DNA from: a virus
DNA length: 64,000 nucleotides
Direction: 5' to 3' (one strand)
IMG/VR virus record: IMGVR_UViG_3300012017_000779
Span: 18,179 to 82,178 of that record
In this document: in pieces, positions 40,410-49,741 of the stretch
Position numbering within the stretch: position 1 is the first letter of the stretch
Layout of the letters: each line of letters opens with the position of its first letter
Notes under the pieces: model-generated
Seen by the model: the letters and a program-made list of their open reading frames with translations, nothing else
Told to the model about the DNA's origin: nothing
Databases searched by the model: none
Program-made: the position numbers and the translations under genes

Positions 40410-40987
40410 AAGTTAGAGTCATTATATTGTTTTAATGCTAATTCAGCTTCTTTATTTTTTCTATCTCTATATACAGCTTTACTGTATGTTAAGTTTAATT
40501 TTTTTGTAGCATCTACTACAATATACATATTCCAGTTTTCTGGATAAGTTTTAGCTACACTTCTTTTAAAATTTCTACATGCAGTAAATCCCCAAAACTC
40601 TCTATTCTTTATTTTATGTTTAGGAGCATGATTAGTAAAAAATATTTTTGCTAACTTACCATCAGTCTCCCAATTATTATTTGATACTGATACTCCGTAC
40701 TTTAAAGATTTAGCATAGTTTACATTTTGTTTTTTACTTTGTTGGCATGTTCCTATAAATAACCAACCTATTGATTCAGGTAATTGAACACCATCTCTTA
40801 CATCAATTACTTTATTGTATACAGCATAATTAAATTTTTTTATAATGTTTTTTAAATCAGAATTATCTAAGTCTTTATATTTACTATACTTTTTTTTAAA
40901 ACTTTCAAAAAATTCTTTATTCAAAACATTATATACAGCTGGTCTAAATCTTGGAGCTGTAACATCTGGTTTTTTAAATTCTCTCAT
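40406..40987 (-). CDS. Connector-module protein, possibly IHF/HU-like, 193 aa
   Basis: A basic protein at the head of the coupled connector cluster. The N-terminal half contains LKNIIKKFNYAVYNKVIDVRDGVQLPESIGWLF split across a helix and a beta turn. The VRDGVxLPxxLG pattern is like the segment in crAss-like proteins annotated as IHF subunits. The C-terminal half is Lys/Arg/Trp-rich (WGFTACRNFKRS, WNMYIVVDATKKLNL). I am not certain of the fold. The gene is the first after a strong terminator and has an exact 20-nt candidate promoter element ending 2 nt before its ATG, so the mRNA may be almost leaderless. It ends in TGA, overlapping the next start by 4 nt. A DNA-binding or neck role is inference. 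Confidence 0.6.
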   Translation of the reverse strand: MREFKKPDVTAPRFRPAVYNVLNKEFFESFKKKYSKYKDLDNSDLKNIIKKFNYAVYNKVIDVRDGVQLPESIGWLFIGTCQQSKKQNVNYAKSLKYGVSVSNNNWETDGKLAKIFFTNHAPKHKIKNREFWGFTACRNFKRSVAKTYPENWNMYIVVDATKKLNLTYSKAVYRDRKNKEAELALKQYNDSNL

Positions 40988-40989
40988 AC

Positions 40990-41009
40990 TATATATTTAA
41001 TATACTAAA
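40990..41009 (-). promoter_or_regulatory. Candidate phage promoter element (exact copy)
   Basis: On the minus strand this reads TTTAGTATATTAAATATATA, identical over 20 nt to the copy at 27920-27939. It lies between a rho-independent terminator and the start of the 193-aa gene, just where a new transcript should begin. It does not match the Bacteroides TAnnTTTG -7 consensus exactly. Promoter function is inferred from position and conservation. Confidence 0.5.
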
Positions 41010-41041
41010 AATTACTGACATGAACAAATGTAAAGATACTA

Positions 41042-41073
41042 TAAAAAAACAAAACCCCCACAAGTGCGGGGGT
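41042..41073 (-). terminator. Rho-independent terminator after fibre genes
   Basis: On the minus strand, ACCCCC and GGGGGT form a six-pair GC-rich stem (54-59 with 68-73 of the 41000 series) around an 8-nt loop. The tract TTTTGTTTTTTTAT follows. It lies about 55 nt beyond the stop of the 551-aa fibre gene and before the connector operon, so it closes the adsorption transcript. Confidence 0.85.
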
Positions 41074-41126
41074 ATTGTCTTGTTGCCACAGTAACCAACA
41101 AACTGTAACTTCTTATAAAATTTTTA

Positions 41127-42782
41127 TTATCCTACTCTTCTAATAGCCCACTCTATATTATCACCAAGAGTACGTTGTTCAGTATAAGCCACACCTGTTA
41201 AATTTTGTATTTTTAATACTATTTGAGTTCCTACAGATATAGGTACACCTTGCATACCACCTGTCATATAAATTTTATCATAATAAAATTCTTTTACAGC
41301 AGTAAAAGTATCAGCACAATAAATAATTGCTGCACCTGTTATATCTGTTATACCAATAGTAAAAGTTCCTCCTACTTGACCCCACCCATATGTATTTGCA
41401 GGTGAACTTAAATATACATTATAATTAAGATCATATTTGCCTGTTTGAGGACATGTCCAAACTCCAGTAATTTGATTATATTGTGAAGTAACATTTACTC
41501 CATTTTCTATTTCATATTGTATAACACCATTAGTAGTATCAAATACTACAGTAGTACCTAAAGAAATATTTGAATTAGGTTTATTAAAAGTTAAACTAGG
41601 AAAACTATCAGGGCTAATATAACCTCTAAAAGCTGTACCAAATAAACCTGCAGTAGTTTGAATAACATTTCCAAGTGCATCTGTAGATAAACTCCATGCA
41701 GCAGTACCTATAAAATTATTAGGAGTACCATAATTATTTAATTGTAATTGTCCAGTACTTTTTAAAGTTAGTTGATCTTGAAGTGTATTATTAGCAGATA
41801 CTTTACTTTGAATAATAAATTTAGATGAAGTAGCAGTTACATTTGTATTAACAACTGTTTTAGATACTAATCTATTTGTTACAACAGGTTCTGTTAATGA
41901 AGATGGATTTCCAAATTCAATAGACACCCCAGATCCTGCTGTAGTATTACCTTTATTTTCAACACGTATTGCACATGCATTAGCATTTCCTGCTGAAGTA
42001 ATAGATGTAGGTTGAATTAATAATGTTGGAATAGTTGTTGCTGGAATACTTGAATTTTCTACATTAGAATTTGATATTAATCCTAAAGCTTGAGTTCCTG
42101 ATCCTGCAGTATTAGTAGATGTAATTTGTACAACAGGTGTATTTAAACCAGAAACATTAGACTTTGCTAATATAGCTTGAGAATTTGTTACTGTATTATT
42201 AACTACTAATGTTGCACCAACAGAACCAGATTTATCTAATGTTAATGTAGGTACTGCACTACTATTTATCTTTAAAGCAAATCCATTATTAGTAATAGTT
42301 GTATCTTGAACTAAAGGACCTCCAAGTTGAATATTATTTACAGTTTTTGTTAATCCATTGTTTGCTGTTACTGGTGTTAAACTTACAATTGCATCACAAA
42401 AATATAATACTATTTGTTGTAAAGCTGAATTAACACCAGAACCAGCTGTTACGACTACATCTTCACTACATAATATTTCTGGCACATCACTATATGTAGT
42501 ACAAAAATATTCAACTAAATCTTCTAATAAGTCTGTCCATGTAGAATCTGATGTTATAACAACATCTCCATTACACTCAATGTCTGGACCATTGTATATA
42601 ATACAATCTGAACTTAATACTTCTTGACAAGGTATAGGATCCGGACATCCTGCAGGAGTTGGACATGGAGGAGGACTAGTTAAAAAACTATCCTTACATC
42701 CACATTTTGCACATTTGTTATTACAACTACTGTAGTTATGATTACAACTTGTACAAGTACTATTAGTGTTATTACAGCTCAT
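41127..42782 (-). CDS. Tail fibre/receptor-binding protein with C1q-like tip, 551 aa
   Basis: The N-terminal 50 residues are Cys/Asn-rich (repeated CNxxC motifs, possibly metal or disulphide bonded). Residues about 55-95 (SSDCIIYNGPDIECNGD and a following LLEDLVEYFC) match the module at the start of the neighbouring 852-aa fibre. Such a shared module probably anchors fibres to one site. A long Thr/Asn/Ser/Val-rich beta region follows, with a GTAAWSLSTDALGNV segment near 365. The last 130 residues, WTCPQTGKYDLNYNVYL onward, alternate Gly and aromatic strands like C1q/TNF-type trimeric heads. It follows its paralogue by 12 nt and is followed by a strong terminator. Receptor binding is inferred; no lytic or depolymerase motif is visible. 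Confidence 0.7.
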   Translation of the reverse strand: MSCNNTNSTCTSCNHNYSSCNNKCAKCGCKDSFLTSPPPCPTPAGCPDPIPCQEVLSSDCIIYNGPDIECNGDVVITSDSTWTDLLEDLVEYFCTTYSDVPEILCSEDVVVTAGSGVNSALQQIVLYFCDAIVSLTPVTANNGLTKTVNNIQLGGPLVQDTTITNNGFALKINSSAVPTLTLDKSGSVGATLVVNNTVTNSQAILAKSNVSGLNTPVVQITSTNTAGSGTQALGLISNSNVENSSIPATTIPTLLIQPTSITSAGNANACAIRVENKGNTTAGSGVSIEFGNPSSLTEPVVTNRLVSKTVVNTNVTATSSKFIIQSKVSANNTLQDQLTLKSTGQLQLNNYGTPNNFIGTAAWSLSTDALGNVIQTTAGLFGTAFRGYISPDSFPSLTFNKPNSNISLGTTVVFDTTNGVIQYEIENGVNVTSQYNQITGVWTCPQTGKYDLNYNVYLSSPANTYGWGQVGGTFTIGITDITGAAIIYCADTFTAVKEFYYDKIYMTGGMQGVPISVGTQIVLKIQNLTGVAYTEQRTLGDNIEWAIRRVG

Positions 42783-42794
42783 TATATTTTATTT

Positions 42795-45353
42795 TTATAA
42801 ATCTCTAAGTTTTACAATACCAACTCTTATAGCATCTGCACTATTATAACCTCCACCAGCATAATTTGTTCCTGACAAATTTAATACTCTAAAAATTACT
42901 TCATCTCCAACATCTAATAGTACTGTACATTGTGCATTAAGTATTATATTACTATCCATACTTGCAACAATACTTTTTGAACTACCTGTAAATATATTTC
43001 TTGAATTAGTACCTCCACTACATATACCTATATCAAAACGTCCATCTGTTCCAGATGTTTTCCAATAAGTATTACTATTGTCATCTGCTTTTAAATAACA
43101 AGACATAGTTAATAAGTATTCTCCTTTTTTAGTTATTTCAAATATTCCAGTAGTATTATCAACAGTTACAAATGTAGAAGTTGGAACAGTTGATGCTGGA
43201 GTTGAATTACCAACATACTCAGTTCCTCCTCCATAAGTAGCACTATTAATATTTACAACAGTTCCATTTGAATCCATATAAGTATAATTTAATACATCTT
43301 GAACTCTATTTGATACTGAATAATTATTTCCCCCAAAAGCTACTGTTTTACCGGGAGCATTTGCTACAGTATTTATTGTAGCTGTTGCAGTATTAGAACT
43401 ATAAGCACCTCCAATAGTAACCTGTGCATTATAATAATCTAATCCTTTACTGTTAACAGCATAAGTAGTAGTAGTTCCTACAGTATTAGATGTAACATTT
43501 ATATTTGTTCCACCCTCAACTACTGATAAACTTCCTGGAGGAACTTCTACAGAAAGACATCCTTCAGAAGTTACACTTAAGTCTAAAGAACAAGATGTTA
43601 TTTGTCTTAATACTAAAGACTGTGTAATAGGATCCCATGACTCAATTAAAGATTCTGAACTACAATTGGCTGAACCTCCACTTAATACAGAATTTAAATC
43701 ATTTTCAAATTCTACAGTTGTAAATGTAAGCAATCCTGTTCCAGAATCTACTGCTTTATTAAGTATTGATCCCCATCCATAATTCCATAAACCTTGATTT
43801 GCAGCTATATAGGGATTAGATCCAGCTCCAGTAGGTGTTACACTTCCAAAAATTGGAATAGTATAATTTGCTCCAAATGCTCCACTTAAACCACCTAATG
43901 TAATATCTGTATTATTTGTAGCTGCATAAGCATGAAGTAAAAAATTTTGTTCAAGAACAGTACCATTATATGCTGGATATACAACAGCATTAAAACTAGT
44001 CCAATATGTAGTATAATCTGTTACAAATGTATTGTAGTTACTAGTATATGTAGAAGTTGGTTGAGCAGGACTAAATAAAGAAGCAGGAGAAGCAGCACCA
44101 TGATAGTCAGCTTCAGATTCATTTACAAATGCTACAAATAATATTGCAGTAGGTCCAGCCCATCCAGGTCCATAACTTGGAGGAACTACAGCTCCTATTG
44201 TAGTACCATCTAAAGGATTTAACCAAGTAAAAGCTGCAGCTGAAGTACCTGTTTTAATTATATTAGGGTGGTTTAAATAATTTTCAGTATACGATTCATA
44301 AATATAAATTTGACCAGTATAACTTGGATTTGCTGCAGTATAATTTACCCACCACTGATAAAGTGCTGAACATACTATTTGTTTATTTTGTGCAGCAGTT
44401 GGACCAGATCCACTATATGGGCCAGAAGTAGTATCTATATAACCATAAACATCAGCATCATTTGAAATACCAAGTGCACAATCAGTTTCAGTAATTGTTA
44501 AACCAATTTGATTATCTAAATAATTATAAATATCACAAAGTACTACCCAAACATTACTTAAAGAAGCTGCAAGATTATTTTCTGTAGTTTGCCAATATGA
44601 ATTCCAATTTGGATTTGCAGAATATGTAGTACCTGTAGATAATTGTATATCTGTATTTAAAATACATTGTGATAATACAGCATCAATTAAAGATGCTGGT
44701 AATGCAGTTGCATCTAATAAAGCACAATATCCATAATCATCATCATTAATAAGAATACTTAATAATTGATCCATAGGAACTGCTGGAGAACCCGTGCCTC
44801 CAATTTGCGGACTATTTTGTAATATACAATCACTAGCAACAGTTGGTAAAGTAAATGTTGGTGGAGGAGTATTTTCTAATATTGTAACTCTTATATCTAA
44901 TTCATTAAGTGTATTATTAATTATAGCAATTTGATCTAAAATATTACAAATTTTTAATCCTATTGCTGTTACATAATCTATTAATGTCATTACAGTAACT
45001 CCATTAACTATAAAACAAGGTGCTACAGTTATTAATACATCATCAGATTTACCAGTTGTATCTGCACCTGTTAAAGACAATCCTTGTAATAAACAAATCT
45101 GTTCTATTAAAAATTGTAACAGTTCTTGATAAGTTTCTGGTTTACAACCAACTAAATTAAAACAAGAAAGATCATAATTTGTAATAGATAACTGATCCAT
45201 TACTGTTGCTAATTCAGTTGCAAGACTTGCTATAACATCTGAAATAGTATCTCCTGTACATAATTTAATAATATGTAAATCAGGTCCTTGCCAAATAACA
45301 CAGTTAGATGATATTGGACTACATGGTGAGTTATCGTAATTTAATGGTTTCAT
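42795..45353 (-). CDS. Tail fibre/receptor-binding protein with C1q-like tip, 852 aa
   Basis: The N-terminus holds the same module as the 551-aa fibre (SSNCVIWQGPDLHIIKLCTGD, split here by a strand, then a helix of the DVIASLATEL type). It is followed by Cys-containing helices. Residues about 270-560 form an Ala/Trp/Tyr/Asn-rich domain with no family I recognise and absent from the sister fibre, a candidate specificity domain. After a short beta segment (about 590-640), the C-terminal 150 residues (FEITKKGEYLLTMSCYLKA to the end) look like a C1q-type head. The gene begins after a 59-nt gap that contains a variant of the candidate promoter element. The start is the first ATG, preceded by an A/T-rich leader. 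Confidence 0.7.
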   Translation of the reverse strand: MKPLNYDNSPCSPISSNCVIWQGPDLHIIKLCTGDTISDVIASLATELATVMDQLSITNYDLSCFNLVGCKPETYQELLQFLIEQICLLQGLSLTGADTTGKSDDVLITVAPCFIVNGVTVMTLIDYVTAIGLKICNILDQIAIINNTLNELDIRVTILENTPPPTFTLPTVASDCILQNSPQIGGTGSPAVPMDQLLSILINDDDYGYCALLDATALPASLIDAVLSQCILNTDIQLSTGTTYSANPNWNSYWQTTENNLAASLSNVWVVLCDIYNYLDNQIGLTITETDCALGISNDADVYGYIDTTSGPYSGSGPTAAQNKQIVCSALYQWWVNYTAANPSYTGQIYIYESYTENYLNHPNIIKTGTSAAAFTWLNPLDGTTIGAVVPPSYGPGWAGPTAILFVAFVNESEADYHGAASPASLFSPAQPTSTYTSNYNTFVTDYTTYWTSFNAVVYPAYNGTVLEQNFLLHAYAATNNTDITLGGLSGAFGANYTIPIFGSVTPTGAGSNPYIAANQGLWNYGWGSILNKAVDSGTGLLTFTTVEFENDLNSVLSGGSANCSSESLIESWDPITQSLVLRQITSCSLDLSVTSEGCLSVEVPPGSLSVVEGGTNINVTSNTVGTTTTYAVNSKGLDYYNAQVTIGGAYSSNTATATINTVANAPGKTVAFGGNNYSVSNRVQDVLNYTYMDSNGTVVNINSATYGGGTEYVGNSTPASTVPTSTFVTVDNTTGIFEITKKGEYLLTMSCYLKADDNSNTYWKTSGTDGRFDIGICSGGTNSRNIFTGSSKSIVASMDSNIILNAQCTVLLDVGDEVIFRVLNLSGTNYAGGGYNSADAIRVGIVKLRDL

Positions 45354-45362
45354 AAGTTTACT

Positions 45363-45382
45363 ATTAATATAATATACAAAAT
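45363..45382 (-). promoter_or_regulatory. Candidate phage promoter element (variant)
   Basis: Minus strand TTTTGTATATTATATTAATA, sharing the TTTxGTATATT core with the exact pair at 27920 and 40990. It sits about 10 nt before the 852-aa fibre ATG in the 59-nt gap after the protease gene. Inference from similarity and position only. Confidence 0.4.
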
Positions 45383-45412
45383 TTTATTAAGACTTGCAAC
45401 TATTGTTTATTA

Positions 45413-46663
45413 TTAACAAGGATTAGATAATATAGTAGAAGATAAACCTACTTGCCAAAATTGTCTTTCATCACATATAATATTTTTATTAGAACTTCCA
45501 CCTACTGTTGTTACATAATCAATAGATGCAGGATCTACAAAATTTTTATTTGTTCCATCCCATTCTTCTATACCTATTTCTGATGCAACATTATCAATTC
45601 TATTTGCATAACCAGTTTTTGCACCAGTGTTCGAAGCAAAAACTAATCCTATAATTTTTCTAACTCCTCCAAAATCAGCAATTAATGCTGAACCTGAATC
45701 ACCACCTATAATAGGATTAGCACATAAAACACTTAAACTAGGATCATTTTCAGGTTTAACAAATTCAAGTTGATCTTGAAAATTTACATTAGTGAATGTA
45801 CCTTGTTTTCTATATTGTATTGGAAAAGCACTAAATATAGATTGTATTCTCATTGGACATGATGCACCACCTTTAGGACCTGTACTTCTTCCTGAACTAT
45901 AAATCATAGGATTAGTTGTAAGTAAATTATTTATTTCTGCAGTAGTTGCAAAAGGTAAAGGATTAGTATATGGATCACCAGCTTGCATTACTGAAGATGA
46001 TATTGTTCCTGTACCTATATCACTTTGATTTATAGAAAAAATACCACAATCTACTTTATTATAACCAGTTTGTTGTATAGGAACATATCTTAATGATCTT
46101 CCAATTTCATAATTTAGTGGTGGAGGAGAAAATTCTCCACTTTGATATACCTTATTTATTGGAGAATATTCATTTTGATATACTCCATTTATTAAACTTC
46201 TATCTGATGTATAAAAAGCATCTTGTATTAAAACGTGATTATTTGTTACACCAACTAAAGCTTGAGTATTAGTATCAACAGCAATAAAACCAAGTGTACC
46301 TACAGAACCCGGCAAATTAGATATTTGCATTGACAAACCTCCAACTAAAGGTCTTGTGAATGCTCTGTTTGCTGCTGAGTTTGGACCCATAAATGTGCCA
46401 CAATATGCATTACAAGCTAATAACTCTACTTTACCTGCTTCATATACATCAGTTTTTAAAACTTGATTTCCTATTGTAATTGAACTAGGAATAATTTCAG
46501 AATCTAAAAGTTCAGATATTGATTTTTTTTGGTCTACACCAAATCTAATACATAACTCATCTGTTTGAACATTTCCAACAAATTTATATCCATAAGAAAA
46601 ACTGTTTGCATTAAAAGCATTTTGTTCTGCTAATTCTTGAATTTTTAATTTAATATCTTCCAT
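45413..46663 (-). CDS. Trypsin-like serine protease in the tail module, 416 aa
   Basis: A complete chymotrypsin-fold catalytic triad is visible: H143 in GVTNNHVL, D205 in KVDCGIF and S323 in IIGGDSGSAL. The preceding segment (IPSSITIGNQVLKTDVYEAG, residues 58-77) is the usual lead-in of bacterial S1-type peptidases of this kind. There is no signal peptide, so it acts in the phage-producing cell or in the virion. It lies between the Cys-rich repeat protein and the two fibres, which suggests maturation of fibre or tail proteins, or digestion of surface protein during adsorption. Which of these is true is unknown. Spacing to the upstream gene is 14 nt. The enzymatic assignment is firm from the motifs; the substrate is inference. 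Confidence 0.85.
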   Translation of the reverse strand: MEDIKLKIQELAEQNAFNANSFSYGYKFVGNVQTDELCIRFGVDQKKSISELLDSEIIPSSITIGNQVLKTDVYEAGKVELLACNAYCGTFMGPNSAANRAFTRPLVGGLSMQISNLPGSVGTLGFIAVDTNTQALVGVTNNHVLIQDAFYTSDRSLINGVYQNEYSPINKVYQSGEFSPPPLNYEIGRSLRYVPIQQTGYNKVDCGIFSINQSDIGTGTISSSVMQAGDPYTNPLPFATTAEINNLLTTNPMIYSSGRSTGPKGGASCPMRIQSIFSAFPIQYRKQGTFTNVNFQDQLEFVKPENDPSLSVLCANPIIGGDSGSALIADFGGVRKIIGLVFASNTGAKTGYANRIDNVASEIGIEEWDGTNKNFVDPASIDYVTTVGGSSNKNIICDERQFWQVGLSSTILSNPC

Positions 46664-46677
46664 TTTTATTATTTAAA

Positions 46678-49506
46678 TTAAAGTGTACCAAAAGTTGTAT
46701 ATATAGTATTTATAGTTGTTGGACTATCTCCACATTCATTTTCACATTCAAGAAATGTTGAATAAAATCCAGTACCATTTAATGGATCAACACAATTACC
46801 ATTAAGACAATTATAAGAAATAATAGGTGGTATTACACAAGCAGTTTGACAAGCTTCTAATGAAGAATATTCTCCTGAACCATTTCCTATCTCAATACAC
46901 TCACATGCAGTTTGTGTACAAAAACAATTATAAGTTAATGGTAATGATGGACATACAGGTTCTGCAGTTGAACAATTACAATCAGTATTACATCCACATG
47001 AATTTGTAGCACATGGATAAGCTGGATCATTTAATGCAGCTAAATCTATTAGTTCTTTTTGTACAATATATCTTTCATCTTCTTCAGGACAACAATTTGA
47101 TATTCCATATCTTAATTCTAAAACTTGTTTGTACATTGCTTCTGCAGCTCTACAAGAAATTTCTTCATACTTCCATGCTTCACATCCTGGAGTATTATAA
47201 CCAGGAGTAATAGATTTTTGTTTATTTTTTACTGGAGGACATACACCATTTGTACAGTTACCAAAATATTCTATTGTATATTTATATTCTATTGATGTAT
47301 AACTTCCTTGATTTGGAAGACTTGAAATATTTGTCCATTCACCAATAGGACAATTACAATCAGCTCCACATTCTAATGTTGCTATTGGAATATATGTTGC
47401 AACATTAGAATCATAAATAGATAAAATCCATTTTTTACCATCATAGTATATAAAAGCAATGAAAAGTAGACTATAAAATGTAGGTTTACCATTTTGATAA
47501 GTTAGTCCATTACTAGAAAAATTATAAATAGATCCATTTTCATCTATAAATATAAAGCTTTCACAATCTTTTGGTACATACCATCTTATTAAACATAACC
47601 TATCACTTTTTTGACCAGGTTGTAAAAAAATAGAATTTAAATTACCTTCACAATCTAAATACTGATATGAAACTTCTATATCTTCATCAATATAGTTTTT
47701 AATAGTACTACAAACACATGGTGCACTTGTTAAACATTCTATACATTCAGTATAAGAGTTTAAAATATCTGATATAATTCCTGCTCCATCATCTATAAGA
47801 GTTTCAGTTACTTCCCAACATGTTTCAGGACACCAATCTAATGTAATTACTTTACCAACATAATCTGAAAGATCCGTATATGTTATTATATCTAATTCAA
47901 GTTCTAAACAATCCTGTAATCTATAATATTTTCTATTACATAATATACAATCTAAATAATCTTCTAAAACTACAACAGGTGCATCTGATGGTATATTACC
48001 ATTAATTTGAGATACAATCCAACATTCTTCTGGACAGTCTTCTTTTCTAATTACTCTATCAACATACAAACTTAAATCATCTGAAGTATAAGTAAATACT
48101 GTAGAATCATTACATGATGTAAGTTTATAATTTATATTAGGTGAACAAGTTAAACAACAGGCACTAGTAGTTAATACTGTTACACTTATTGGACAAATAC
48201 ATTCTTGTGAAATTAATACTTTCCAGCATTCTGTATAACCAAGTATTGTAACCACTTGTCCAAGATTAGCAGGTAATGCTAATGATGGTGAGTTAGAATA
48301 AATAACATTAGTATTATCTGTACAATCTTCAAGTAAATAACATGCAGGTGGTGTACAAATATATTCTGTAACTTCTTCACATGTTTCTGCATCAATAACA
48401 GTAGTTTCAATACAATCACCATTATTAGTTATAATTGTAGGTATATTGTCATCTCCTGTAAATACAATAGGATAACTTTGAGCACAAAAACTTGATGTTG
48501 ATATTCCTAGATCTGGAAGTAAAACATAATTACCAGAACAATCTATATATTCAATAGATTTAAGATTACCTGTTACTGTATAACATGTACAATCACATAT
48601 ACATGAATTAGAAGTAACTAATACTTCTATTGCATTTGTACAATTAAATTCTGTAGTATCTTGAACAAAAACACAAAGATCAACTATATTATTTTCTGGG
48701 TCTACACTACTAACTGTAATGTGAAGTCCAATAAAAGCTGTTAAATCTGTTGATGTAGTAAATAAAGGTTGAGAACCATTACATGACCAAAGTGTAAAAC
48801 ATAATGGATTGCACTCAGGACAAGCATTAATATATCTTTGACAAGAGGAATCCGGTTGTGCAGGATATACAGGAGAATGATATATATAATTTCCTGATAT
48901 ATTTTGTGGAGCAACAGCTAAACAATTATATTGTGTAACAGTACTAACTGGTTGTCCAACTCCAACACTATGTAGTGTAATAGAATAACATTTGTTACTT
49001 ACTAAAGAAGTAGTAACATTACAATTAACATCTGTTGTTGGATAAGGACTTGAATCAATTGTACCTACATAACTTGCTACTCCATCTATTGGAACATTAA
49101 TTCCAGGCACTCTAAAATAAAGAGTTGGTCCGGAATTAGTACAACATGGTACATATTGTAAATATCTATTATTAGTTGGTTCTACAGGTGAAACACCACA
49201 AGCATTAATACAAGCTTGATCTAAACAACTATTTCCAGTTCCAAAAAATATTGTATAAACAACAGAAGTAGGCAGTATAGGATAAATACTTGGTGATACT
49301 CCAAAAACTAATCTATAACATTGTCCAGATACCAATGTATCTATACCTAAAGGACCTTGACCTTGTCCAGTAGCTGGTCCACCTGTATATCTATATATAG
49401 CACCATCAACTAAGTTACTACTTAATAAAGGCACAGTATCCATAAATATTATACTTTCTCCAGGTTCACAACATGGAACAAATGCTACAGTAGGTGCCGC
49501 TATCAT
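46678..49506 (-). CDS. Cys-rich repeat tail protein, 942 aa
   Basis: The protein has a very high Cys content. From about residue 235 to 590 at least four related units of 70-80 residues occur. Each opens with a Cys-Tyr/Phe-x-Leu-x-x-Cys motif (CFTLWSC, CYLLEDC, NYKLTSC, KYYRLQDC), continues through a DLSxYVGKVI-like strand and closes with CPExCWEV. Two further tandem units at the C-terminus share the pattern GxGxYSxxxxCxxxC (about 870-935). Such repeats are common in extended tail or baseplate proteins of gut phages and giant viruses. The gene lies 9 nt downstream of the 68-aa zinc-finger gene and upstream of the protease, whose substrate it could be. No enzyme motif is seen. Function is probably a structural part of the adsorption apparatus. 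Confidence 0.6.
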   Translation of the reverse strand: MIAAPTVAFVPCCEPGESIIFMDTVPLLSSNLVDGAIYRYTGGPATGQGQGPLGIDTLVSGQCYRLVFGVSPSIYPILPTSVVYTIFFGTGNSCLDQACINACGVSPVEPTNNRYLQYVPCCTNSGPTLYFRVPGINVPIDGVASYVGTIDSSPYPTTDVNCNVTTSLVSNKCYSITLHSVGVGQPVSTVTQYNCLAVAPQNISGNYIYHSPVYPAQPDSSCQRYINACPECNPLCFTLWSCNGSQPLFTTSTDLTAFIGLHITVSSVDPENNIVDLCVFVQDTTEFNCTNAIEVLVTSNSCICDCTCYTVTGNLKSIEYIDCSGNYVLLPDLGISTSSFCAQSYPIVFTGDDNIPTIITNNGDCIETTVIDAETCEEVTEYICTPPACYLLEDCTDNTNVIYSNSPSLALPANLGQVVTILGYTECWKVLISQECICPISVTVLTTSACCLTCSPNINYKLTSCNDSTVFTYTSDDLSLYVDRVIRKEDCPEECWIVSQINGNIPSDAPVVVLEDYLDCILCNRKYYRLQDCLELELDIITYTDLSDYVGKVITLDWCPETCWEVTETLIDDGAGIISDILNSYTECIECLTSAPCVCSTIKNYIDEDIEVSYQYLDCEGNLNSIFLQPGQKSDRLCLIRWYVPKDCESFIFIDENGSIYNFSSNGLTYQNGKPTFYSLLFIAFIYYDGKKWILSIYDSNVATYIPIATLECGADCNCPIGEWTNISSLPNQGSYTSIEYKYTIEYFGNCTNGVCPPVKNKQKSITPGYNTPGCEAWKYEEISCRAAEAMYKQVLELRYGISNCCPEEDERYIVQKELIDLAALNDPAYPCATNSCGCNTDCNCSTAEPVCPSLPLTYNCFCTQTACECIEIGNGSGEYSSLEACQTACVIPPIISYNCLNGNCVDPLNGTGFYSTFLECENECGDSPTTINTIYTTFGTL

Positions 49507-49515
49507 TATATAATT

Positions 49516-49722
49516 TTATTTTATAAACTTTCTTAAAGCTTGTCCTCTTCTATGAGGAGTTATTTTTGTTTCTGTTTCTATAGTTACAGAAGGTTGATTA
49601 ACAACTTTTATTTGTGATTCATAACTATTTAAACAGTTAGTACATACTTGAACTCCATTAGATGCATTTCTTCTTTGGCATCCACAAGTTAAAGTTTGAT
49701 TACAATTTGAACATTGACTCAT
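49516..49722 (-). CDS. Small CxxC zinc-binding-type protein, 68 aa
   Basis: The first 30 residues hold CSNCNQTLTCGCQRR and VCTNCL, giving three CxxC/CxC pairs suited to binding zinc. A Lys/Arg-rich tail follows. Similar small proteins (CSNCxxxLTCGCQRRxAS) sit at this point in crAss-like genomes, so I regard it as a real, conserved gene. Its start has the leader AAAAACCAACCAA, shared with two other genes in the window. Role unknown; it may stabilise or assemble the Cys-rich tail proteins next to it. Confidence 0.65.
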   Translation of the reverse strand: MSQCSNCNQTLTCGCQRRNASNGVQVCTNCLNSYESQIKVVNQPSVTIETETKITPHRRGQALRKFIK

Positions 49723-49741
49723 TTGGTTGGTTTTTAAAAGT

